A stretch of DNA of 7,565 nucleotides from Phycisphaerae bacterium (GTDB lineage: Bacteria; Planctomycetota; Phycisphaerae; UBA1845), in NCBI GenBank assembly GCA_029260195.1, contig JAJDDS010000439.1, forward strand, positions 1-7,565, read 5' to 3'. Under the pieces are notes generated by a model. That model worked only from the letters and a program-made list of their open reading frames with translations, made no database searches and was not told the origin of the DNA. Of this stretch, positions 1 through 5,206 are shown one piece after another. Each line of letters opens with the position of its first letter. The first letter of the stretch is position 1. A program made the translations under genes and the position numbers.

Positions 1-229
1 CCCGCGACGGAATGCCGTTGGGAAGGGCCAGCAGTTCCTTCAACCAATCCTCTTTGGCTTTGGCCCAATGTTCAATGGCCGACGGTCCCGAGCAACCGAC
101 AATGACGCCGCACACGGCAAGCGTGATCACATCGACGAGCAAGTGGCGACGATTGCGTTGGTGCCGAGGATCCGGCAGTGACTCGAAGTGTTTGACAATT
201 GAACTCAAGCGTACAGCGTCATTGGCCAT
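1..229 (-). CDS. ISAs1-family transposase, N-terminal part (cut by window edge)
   Basis: The minus strand reads openly from an ATG at 229 to the left edge, giving 76 residues. The start MANDAVRLSSIVKHFESLPD is followed by PRHQRNRRHLLVDVITLAVC, then GVIVGCSGPSAIEHWAKAK, and the visible part ends ELLALPNGIPSR. The pattern 'F..LPDPR..RN..H.L.D...LA.C.VI.G...-IE.WAK.KE.WL...L.LPNGIPS' is the N-terminal domain of ISAs1-family DDE transposases (the family that includes the E. coli H-repeat proteins), which catalyse cut-and-paste movement of their own element. The catalytic DDE core would lie beyond the window. AAGGAG (242-237) sits 7 nt before the ATG and supports this start. No frameshift or stop is seen in the visible part, so the copy may be intact. 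Family assignment is from remembered motifs; confidence is high because several blocks match in order. Confidence 0.88.
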   Translation of the reverse strand, partial: MANDAVRLSSIVKHFESLPDPRHQRNRRHLLVDVITLAVCGVIVGCSGPSAIEHWAKAKEDWLKELLALPNGIPSR

Positions 230-282
230 CGACAGACTCCTTCTGCAGGGAACCCTCGCCAGTCCATTCGGCGAGCCTGCAG
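230..282 (-). promoter_or_regulatory. Hairpin leader and Shine-Dalgarno of the transposase
   Basis: On the minus strand an arm CTGCAGG plus CTCGCC (282-270) pairs with GGCGAG (260-255) and CCTGCAG (249-243), leaving a 9-nt loop and a 5-nt bulge (254-250). The helix ends next to AAGGAG (242-237), the ribosome site for the ATG at 229. A structured leader this close to the ribosome site could limit transposase translation, especially on transcripts reading in from outside, as is known for some other insertion sequences. The pairing is seen in the sequence; the regulatory role is inference. Confidence 0.45.
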
Positions 283-350
283 AGGATATAACCGATGACG
301 GCCAATCGCGCCAGACCCCCTAAACCCCCTATTTATGCGCGCTGGCCCTG

Positions 351-468
351 CGTCTGACCCGCCGTGGTCTGCAGACGTGCTTCGTATTCCAACTGCTCGT
401 CCAACTCCGCCGTCCAGGCTTTGTTGAACGCCCGCTTGGTCAGTCCGATGCCCCGCGTCGGCAGCGAC
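351..468 (-). pseudogene. Remnant of a second PaaG-like enoyl-CoA hydratase/isomerase gene
   Basis: The minus strand encodes 39 residues, SLPTRGIGLTKRAFNKAW through EARLQTTAGQT, equivalent to residues 207-245 of the intact protein at 3114-3914. Only two residues differ (Ser to Thr, Phe to Arg). At nucleotide level 106 of 118 bases match 3180-3297, and 9 of the 12 differences are silent. The 3' part of the gene is cut off exactly at the IS terminus (350/351), and the IS supplies a TAA stop at 335-333. The 5' part is lost at about 468, where the sequence passes into the 3' end of the IPTL-CTERM gene. No start codon or active-site region remains, so no enzyme can be made. The mostly silent differences indicate that the source was a functional, selected paralogue that had already diverged from the intact gene before it was broken. 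Confidence 0.87.
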
Positions 469-1783
469 CTTGACTGCCCTCGCGCGTCACACCATGGTCG
501 CCCCGCTCGACTCGCACCCCGAATAAGATCGTCCCCATCGTGAGCAGCATGAGCGTAGTGATGGCTCCACCCCATTGTGACATTGTCGGTATCGGCGGCG
601 GCGGGTCGCAGACACTTCCGTTACCTTGATACTCGGAATCGCCGTCGGGGAGACCCTCGCAACACAATTGGGTTGTCTCGACGCAGACCCCATCGACGAG
701 CAAGCACGCGCCGGTCGGCACACTCGAAGGGAGTAAAGCCGCTGCGACGAGCCTCTGCGGTGCGGGAATTGTAATCAAAAGAAACCCCTCCAATTGAAGC
801 TCCGACGGCCCAGGATCCCACCACTCAATCGTCGTCGCGGAATCGTGGAAGATTTTGTCCACCAATGTCAAATCGCGGTTTCCGTCTTGATCAACATCAC
901 CGATCGAAACACTCCGAAAATTGTGCAGCCAGCCATCACGCTCCAGGAGCGTTTCTTCGAAGACGAGCGTGCCGGAACCGAATACATAGTGGTTAACGAA
1001 AGTCAGGCCACCGCCATTTTCGACGATAATCATATCCACGCCGCCAACGCCATCCCAATCACCGAACGTCATCGCCACGAGATTCCCACTCGACGGCGCG
1101 GGAACCACGATCTCCGTGCGCGCGCTCAGGCTGCCGCCAACCACCTCATAGTGCCACAGCCGCGGCTTGTCGTCGCCATTAAAGAATTCGATGGTCAACA
1201 CGTCCGGCGTCCCGTCTCCATCGAGAAAACCCGCGGACACAGCCAAGAGCTGCGTCATCTGAGGATCATACGAAAGCAGCGTGCCGCGGAGCGCCAAACC
1301 GTCCGGTCCGAGATCAAAGTGCTGGAGTTCATCGAGTAGTCCGCCTAGTGGATGAACGATGAGCAGATAGTCGCCCAACCCGTCGATACCAAGATCATTC
1401 ACGCTGATCCCTGAAAACGTCTTGTTGTTTGCCATTTCGCTCGCTAGCTCGCCGGTTCCAACGTAGTCGCCCCCCGCGAGTTCGAGGTGATCAACCGTGT
1501 ACAAAGTCCCGGCGTTGCGCGAACTAATCGCAGCAATCGTGTGCCCGCATTGGGCGCGGACGGGCTCGGAGCCCATCATGTACGCCAAGATGACTAGGAC
1601 TGGCGCGAATCCCCGCTCCCCGATTCCGCGCCCACGTTCTGCTCTCGCACGTCGCCGTGCCCCTGGGAGCAGAACGCCGCCAACGGGATCAGCCACATTG
1701 TCGCGTCCCGATAGGATTCGGCCGCCGCCGGCCACCCACCAGACAAACCGGGGCCGAGCAATGCTGTTCACGTGAGAACCCAT
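440..1783 (-). CDS. Exported FG-GAP-repeat protein with IPTL-CTERM sorting tail
   Basis: A 447-residue protein. Residues 59-77 (FAPVLVILAYMM to VRA) look like a signal-peptide core, with cleavage probable near Ala77, but some 55 basic residues precede it, which is unusual. Four FG-GAP/VCBS-like calcium-loop segments follow at about 127-145, 181-200 (FLDGDGTPD), 236-256 (GDWDGVGGVD) and 290-310 (GDVDQDGNRD), suggesting a beta-propeller-type fold. Residues 358-392 form a five-cysteine segment (GACLLVDGVC, then CC and C), a type common in planctomycete surface proteins. IPTMSQWG (398-405), a hydrophobic stretch (408-422) and a basic tail form an IPTL-CTERM sorting signal, so the protein is probably exported and processed at the cell envelope. 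The ATG at 1783 lies 5 nt after the upstream stop, with GAGGAG (1797-1792) inside the end of that gene, so translation is probably coupled. The last nine or so codons (439-447) read out of frame through the hydratase remnant, so the native C-terminus has probably been replaced. Ligand and role are unknown. Confidence 0.8.
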   Translation of the reverse strand: MGSHVNSIARPRFVWWVAGGGRILSGRDNVADPVGGVLLPGARRRARAERGRGIGERGFAPVLVILAYMMGSEPVRAQCGHTIAAISSRNAGTLYTVDHLELAGGDYVGTGELASEMANNKTFSGISVNDLGIDGLGDYLLIVHPLGGLLDELQHFDLGPDGLALRGTLLSYDPQMTQLLAVSAGFLDGDGTPDVLTIEFFNGDDKPRLWHYEVVGGSLSARTEIVVPAPSSGNLVAMTFGDWDGVGGVDMIIVENGGGLTFVNHYVFGSGTLVFEETLLERDGWLHNFRSVSIGDVDQDGNRDLTLVDKIFHDSATTIEWWDPGPSELQLEGFLLITIPAPQRLVAAALLPSSVPTGACLLVDGVCVETTQLCCEGLPDGDSEYQGNGSVCDPPPPIPTMSQWGGAITTLMLLTMGTILFGVRVERGDHGVTREGSQGRCRRGASD

Positions 1784-1788
1784 GTGGA

Positions 1789-2709
1789 TTACTCCTCGTC
1801 GGCCGGTACAAACGCGTTAGCAACCATCGTCACGTTGGAAAACGGCCCGCCGTCAACGATGGCGTGCCCCTGAGACTCCTGGGCGGGATGAGCGGAGACA
1901 ATCGAGTGCATGTACCTTTCAAGTGGCGCGAGGCTGATTTCAAGAGAGGCCGCCGCCCAACTCACCAGCACCTTCTCTTCCATGGCGTTCGCCAGAACGT
2001 ACGTGTAGATGTATCTCCCCGCGCGCTCGCGAACGGAGCTCACGAGTTTCACTTCGGCGTGAACCCCCAGGGTCGCGGTCAGGCTCGCACTTGAGGCAAG
2101 GCAATTGGGGGGGACAGGAGGGGGGGCCGAGCTCATCACCCAACTCGTCGCGTTCCCGGCGATCATGCCCGGTGTTGATCCGACCATGGCGGGCATGGTG
2201 TTTCCCGGACCGTCCGTATCCCACGCGGCGAACACGAAAATAACCCCCGCGCCAGTCTCGACTGCACCAGTGGTTTGCCAGGACTGGACAGCATCGGCGA
2301 TCACGCAAGCAGGCGGATCGTCGTGATAGTGCGGTTTTCCGTCCCAAAGCTTTGGAAAAAAGGGGGGAGTCGCGTGCTGCGAGAACCACTCGAAGTCTGC
2401 GTCCGCGAACTCAGGAGTTACATCCGTACACGGGGACGGGTCTCCAAAATCGATAAAGCCTACCCTCTCCTCGACCGTAGTGACGCATACGCCACCAACC
2501 TCGACGCCCATTGCCGTCGATGTCGTCCGTATCCTCAATGTCGGCTGAGGGTTCCCAGGCAGAGCGAATGGCAAATCAATTTCGCTCACCAGAACGTTCT
2601 GCCCTTGGGCGAAGCTCGCCGACAGCAACATAACAGCAACCGCAGCCGAGAAGAGACCGCATGAACGCCCCAACCCCGCCGTCACACGAAACACGCAAGT
2701 AGATCGCAT
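1789..2709 (-). CDS. Secreted protein of unknown function
   Basis: A 306-residue protein I do not recognise. The start at 2709 (ATG) is preferred because GGAGG (2722-2718) sits 8 nt upstream; an in-frame GTG at 2718 overlaps that ribosome site and is unlikely. Residues 1-34 form a signal peptide: arginines in the first 15 residues, then hydrophobic LFSAAVAVMLLSASFA, with cleavage near Ala34. The mature part starts NVLVSEIDLPFALPG and has no further membrane segment and no PEP-CTERM, IPTL-CTERM or other sorting tail, so it is probably released into the periplasm or medium. A short proline-rich stretch (PPPVPPNC) lies in the second half. It is the first gene of a two-gene operon, ending 5 nt before the IPTL-CTERM gene, whose ribosome site lies in its last codons. 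The coupling suggests the two proteins act in the same place. Two G7 tracts (2107-2113, 2120-2126) and an A6G6 tract (2356-2367) lie within the gene. Confidence 0.78.
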   Translation of the reverse strand: MRSTCVFRVTAGLGRSCGLFSAAVAVMLLSASFAQGQNVLVSEIDLPFALPGNPQPTLRIRTTSTAMGVEVGGVCVTTVEERVGFIDFGDPSPCTDVTPEFADADFEWFSQHATPPFFPKLWDGKPHYHDDPPACVIADAVQSWQTTGAVETGAGVIFVFAAWDTDGPGNTMPAMVGSTPGMIAGNATSWVMSSAPPPVPPNCLASSASLTATLGVHAEVKLVSSVRERAGRYIYTYVLANAMEEKVLVSWAAASLEISLAPLERYMHSIVSAHPAQESQGHAIVDGGPFSNVTMVANAFVPADEE

Positions 2710-3113
2710 CGCCAACACCTCCGTTTTGTGAGTTCACGACAACAACCGCCCGCCAACCTCCCACGAGTCGGCAACCGCGGGTCACACGATCCGTCGAAAA
2801 ACCAGTAGCACACGCCGACAATTGTCGCGACCTGCTACCAACATCACACGCTCGCTCGCAACTCAAACGACTTGGGGTTCACGATCCCCTACGCACCGTT
2901 CTTGCGGCCCAGCCAACGCCCAACGGCACGAGACCCGATCGGCCACCCCGAGTATCGGCCAGCCAACGCCCGATAACCGTGTTCAACCCTACTGATGTTT
3001 TGCTGGTATTACAAGAAGAATCCGGTGGAATCGAGATTGGCGAAAGAACGCACGCGGCGCGTTTTCTCCCGCCGTCTTCCCTGCGAACCCATAAGTCGCT
3101 TGCTCGGAAAGAC
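2710..3113. other. Region of about 400 bp without a convincing gene
   Basis: This stretch lies between the 5' end of the secreted-protein operon and the 3' end of the PaaG-like gene, both on the minus strand. It must contain the operon's 5' leader and probably its promoter, but I found no clear -35/-10 pair. The ribosome site GGAGG at 2722-2718 belongs to the operon. An 11-bp direct repeat, AGCCAACGCCC, occurs at 2911-2921 and 2961-2971, exactly 50 bp apart. Near the hydratase stop, GTCGCT (3095-3100) could pair with AGCGAC (3116-3121), overlapping the stop codon. Open frames here extend into neighbouring genes and show no coding features. Confidence 0.6.
2911..2971. repeat. Direct repeat pair AGCCAACGCCC
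   Basis: AGCCAACGCCC occurs at 2911-2921 and again at 2961-2971, each preceded by a CGGCC-like sequence, with a period of exactly 50 bp. It lies about 200-260 bp upstream of the secreted-protein start, where an activator could bind. With only two short copies in GC-rich DNA, chance or an old local duplication is also possible. Confidence 0.3.
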
Positions 3114-3914
3114 TTAGCGACCCGTGAACGCCGGCTTGCGTTTTTCGAGAAATGCAGTCACGCCTTCGATGTGATCGTCCGTCTGACCCGCCGTCGTCTG
3201 TAGAAATGCCTCGTATTCCAACTGTTCATCCAACTCCGCCGACCAGGCTTTGTTGAACGCCCGCTTCGTCAGCCCGATCCCCCGCGTGGGCAGCGACGCC
3301 AGCTTTTGTGCGAACCGCATGGTCTCGCCCGGCAGCTCCTCGTCTGGCACGACCCGATTCACCAATCCCATCGCCAGCGCCTCTTCGGCCCCCACCTTCC
3401 GCCCGGTGAACGCCATCTCCATCGCCCGCGACATCCCCACCAGCCGCGGCAACGTAAAAGTGCTCCCGCAATCCGGAACCAACCCCACGTTGATGAAGAC
3501 CTCGATGAAACTCGCCGACGCCCCCGCCACCCGCAGATCGCACGCAAGCGCCAAGCTACACCCCGCGCCGGCCGCCACACCGTTGACACTCGCCACCACC
3601 GGCTTCTCCATCGTCCGCAGCGCCAGGATCATCGGGTTGTACAGCTTCCGCAGATGCCCCCCCAACTCCGGTGCGTTCGGATCGTTCATCCGCGCCTTAA
3701 CCGAATCCAGATCCTGACCCGAACAAAACGCGCGCCCGGCAGCCGCGATCACCAGACAGCGAACCCCGTCGTCCTTCGCCGCCGCTTTCACCGCCTTCCC
3801 GAGCGCCGACAGCATCTCGTCATTGAACGCGTTCAGCACGTCCGGCCTGTTCAGCCGTAGCGTCCGAACCCCCCCCTCGTTCTCCACCAGCACCGTCCCT
3901 GAAACATCGCCCAT
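3114..3914 (-). CDS. Enoyl-CoA hydratase/isomerase family protein, PaaG-like
   Basis: A 266-residue crotonase-superfamily protein, normal in length. The ATG at 3914 is chosen because GGAGGA (3926-3921) precedes it by 6 nt; an upstream in-frame ATG at 3959 would translate part of the palindromic repeats. The CoA-binding and oxyanion-hole segments are FCSGQDLD (63-70) and NGVAAGAGC (111-119). The two catalytic glutamates of true enoyl-CoA hydratases are absent: Ser120 replaces the first and Phe140 the second. Asp148 in GLVPDCGS matches the catalytic aspartate of PaaG, the 1,2-epoxyphenylacetyl-CoA isomerase, which also shifts double bonds in enoyl-CoAs. The C-terminus (LPTRGIGLTKRAF, then EGVTAFLEKRKPAFTGR) also resembles PaaG. 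The likely reaction is therefore isomerisation of an unsaturated or epoxy acyl-CoA in the cytoplasm. No other phenylacetate genes are visible, so the substrate is uncertain and beta-oxidation is equally possible. It lies downstream of and in the same direction as another hydratase gene, separated by a repeat block. A broken paralogue lies at 351-468. Confidence 0.87.
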   Translation of the reverse strand: MGDVSGTVLVENEGGVRTLRLNRPDVLNAFNDEMLSALGKAVKAAAKDDGVRCLVIAAAGRAFCSGQDLDSVKARMNDPNAPELGGHLRKLYNPMILALRTMEKPVVASVNGVAAGAGCSLALACDLRVAGASASFIEVFINVGLVPDCGSTFTLPRLVGMSRAMEMAFTGRKVGAEEALAMGLVNRVVPDEELPGETMRFAQKLASLPTRGIGLTKRAFNKAWSAELDEQLEYEAFLQTTAGQTDDHIEGVTAFLEKRKPAFTGR

Positions 3915-3936
3915 GGATAGTCCTCCGCATTTCGTC

Positions 3937-4019
3937 GTCCCGTAGGGACGAAACGACAATAGCCCAGCGATTCATCGCTGGGTGCCATGTCCAGCGAGGA
4001 ACCACAGTCCCGTAGGGAC
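3937..4019 (+). repeat. Compound palindromic repeat, copy A (83 nt)
   Basis: Three palindromes stand in fixed order: GTCCCGTAGGGAC (3937-3949), CCCAGCGA-TTCA-TCGCTGGG (3963-3982, preceded by ATAG) and GTCCCGTAGGGAC (4007-4019), with 9- and 24-nt spacers. A second copy with the same architecture and the same 83-nt length lies in inverted orientation at 4046-4128. The layout resembles REP/BIME-type intergenic elements, which in other bacteria are spread by RAYT transposases. None is encoded in this window. Confidence 0.82.
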
Positions 4020-4045
4020 GGATGAGGTCACGCCCGTCCTCAGTC

Positions 4046-4128
4046 GTCCCTACGGGACTCGTGTCCTGCATCACCATCTTGATCCCAGCGATGATTCGCT
4101 GGGCTATTCTCACAAGCCCCTACGGGGC
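4046..4128 (-). repeat. Compound palindromic repeat, copy B (83 nt, inverted)
   Basis: Read on the minus strand from 4128, this copy has GCCCCGTAGGGGC (4128-4116), an 8-nt spacer, ATAG plus CCCAGCGA-ATCA-TCGCTGGG (4103-4084), a 25-nt spacer and GTCCCGTAGGGAC (4058-4046). Palindrome arms match copy A, while the spacers are largely unrelated. In the first palindrome both arms change together (GTCCC/GGGAC to GCCCC/GGGGC), so pairing is kept. The two copies face each other across 26 nt (4020-4045), between the stop of one hydratase gene and the start of the next. Confidence 0.82.
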
Positions 4129-4251
4129 AAATGAGTCACGGCGGACGTCGAATCCCGAAACACCTAGGCTTACGCCCCGCGACAACCCGACCACATTGCC
4201 ACGCATGACATAACGTGCAGCACCAAGACCGTTCAGCGCCGGGGTGCACCG

Positions 4252-5022
4252 TCACCGCCCTTTGTATTCCGGTTTCCGCTTCTCCACGAACGCCCGCATT
4301 CCTTCCTTCTGATCCTCCGTCGCGAATAACATATAGAACAGCTTCCGCTCGTATTCCAACCCTTCGCTCAGCGTCGTCTCGTGCGCCTTGAGCACGGCTT
4401 CCTTCGCAAGCTTCAGCGCCAGTGGCGGCCGCTTCGACATTTCCTCCGCAAGCTCCAGGGCTGCGCTCAGATAATGCTCCTTCGGCACGACTCGCGAGAC
4501 CAGCCCGAACTCCGCCGCTTCCCGCGCGCTGATGAATCGGCCGTTCAGCACCATCTCCATCGCCCGGAACTTTCCGATCGCCCGGGTCAGGCGCTGCGTC
4601 CCCCCCGCACCCGGCATGACGCCGATGTTGATCTCCGGTTGACCGAACTTGGCTGTCTCCGACGCGATGATGATGTCGCAGTGCATCGCCAGCTCGCACC
4701 CACCCCCCAGCGCGTAACCGCTGACGGCTGCGATGATCGGCTTGCGAATCCGCCGGATGCGCTCCCACCGCGCGAACTGGTTCCGCTCGTACATCTCAAA
4801 CGCCGACGCTTCCGCCATGTCCTTGATGTCCGCACCGGCCGCCCACACTTTCTCGCTTCCGGCCAGCACGATGACGTGGATGGCAGGATCGTCGTCGAAC
4901 GACTCCAGCGTCGCGACGAGTTGCTTCATCAGTTCCAACGACAGCGCGTTCAGCGCCTCCGGCCTATTTAGCCGCACCACCCCGACCTGCCCCCGCGTCT
5001 CGCTCAGAATAGGTTCGCTCAT
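4252..5022 (-). CDS. Enoyl-CoA hydratase (crotonase)
   Basis: A 256-residue protein of typical crotonase length, expected to hydrate 2-trans-enoyl-CoA to 3-hydroxyacyl-CoA in the second step of beta-oxidation in the cytoplasm. Oxyanion-hole segments are AAGADIKDM (61-69) and SGYALGGGC (101-109). Both catalytic glutamates are present: Glu110 in GGGCELAMHCD and Glu130 in FGQPEINIG. The MPGAGGTQRLTRAIGK segment and the C-terminal FATEDQKEGMRAFVEKRKPEYKGR region match short-chain hydratases of the mitochondrial ECHS1 type. The frame stays open upstream to 5430, but conserved sequence begins with MSEPILSETRGQVGVVRLNR, so the ATG at 5022 is chosen. Its ribosome site is weak (only GGGCG nearby), and an ATG at 5052 is a possible alternative. 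The gene is divergent from the cytochrome gene and upstream of the PaaG-like gene, so the pair may share a transcript running through the palindromic repeats. Which acyl-CoA it prefers cannot be read from the sequence. Confidence 0.92.
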   Translation of the reverse strand: MSEPILSETRGQVGVVRLNRPEALNALSLELMKQLVATLESFDDDPAIHVIVLAGSEKVWAAGADIKDMAEASAFEMYERNQFARWERIRRIRKPIIAAVSGYALGGGCELAMHCDIIIASETAKFGQPEINIGVMPGAGGTQRLTRAIGKFRAMEMVLNGRFISAREAAEFGLVSRVVPKEHYLSAALELAEEMSKRPPLALKLAKEAVLKAHETTLSEGLEYERKLFYMLFATEDQKEGMRAFVEKRKPEYKGR

Positions 5023-5206
5023 AACGCCCGATATTGTGCCCCTGTGCCCCATGATTGCAACCGCACCAACCGCCCGGACCAACAAGACCCCACCTGGACC
5101 CGACATGTTGGATTCAGTACGATGACGTCGGTAGCCAACGGGGCGAGGCACGCGTAACGCCGGATGACGTGTTGGGATCGACCTCTTCGGGGTCCAGGAA
5201 ACAGAT
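5023..5206. promoter_or_regulatory. Divergent intergenic region
   Basis: These 184 bp separate the enoyl-CoA hydratase (minus) from the cytochrome gene (plus) and should hold both promoters. I could not pick a convincing -35/-10 pair on either strand. AGGA at 5196-5199, 7 nt before the ATG at 5207, is the likely ribosome site of the cytochrome gene. No operator-like palindrome stands out. Confidence 0.45.

Larger units (their letters stand above)
1..350 (-). mobile_element. ISAs1-family insertion sequence, one end only
   Basis: The element contains the transposase start at 229 and appears to end at 350. Read inward from 350 on the minus strand it begins CAGGGCCAGCGCGC; a CAGG-type terminus is what I recall for ISAs1-family inverted repeats. 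The boundary has independent support: from base 351 outward the sequence matches an enoyl-CoA hydratase gene (3180-3297), and the match stops at 350/351. Bases 351-358 (CGTCTGAC) are the candidate target duplication, since the family usually duplicates about 8-10 bp. The other end lies outside the window, so neither the matching inverted repeat nor the second copy of the duplication can be checked here. Confidence 0.78.

Noticed and set aside
12..323. Plus-strand open frame of 103 codons at the left end
   Set aside because: It is antisense to the ISAs1-family transposase start and leader, which has clear family motifs; the plus-strand product resembles nothing.
333..575. Minus-strand 80-codon frame as a small protein gene
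   Set aside because: Its middle is the hydratase remnant, its start lies inside the IPTL-CTERM gene in another frame, and its stop is supplied by the IS, so it is a by-product of rearrangement.
794..1339. Plus-strand 181-codon frame opposite the IPTL-CTERM gene
   Set aside because: It is antisense to an ordered FG-GAP/IPTL protein, with no ribosome site or domain; a GC-driven shadow.
3095..3121. Possible terminator after the PaaG-like gene (GTCGCT pairing with AGCGAC)
   Set aside because: The stem is only 6 bp with a 15-nt loop, overlaps the stop codon, competes with a nested AAGTC/GACTT pairing and lacks a T-run; too weak to call.
3937..4128. CRISPR array
   Set aside because: The repeats are palindromes in two inverted sets with fixed architecture, not regularly spaced direct repeats with unique spacers, and no cas gene is present.
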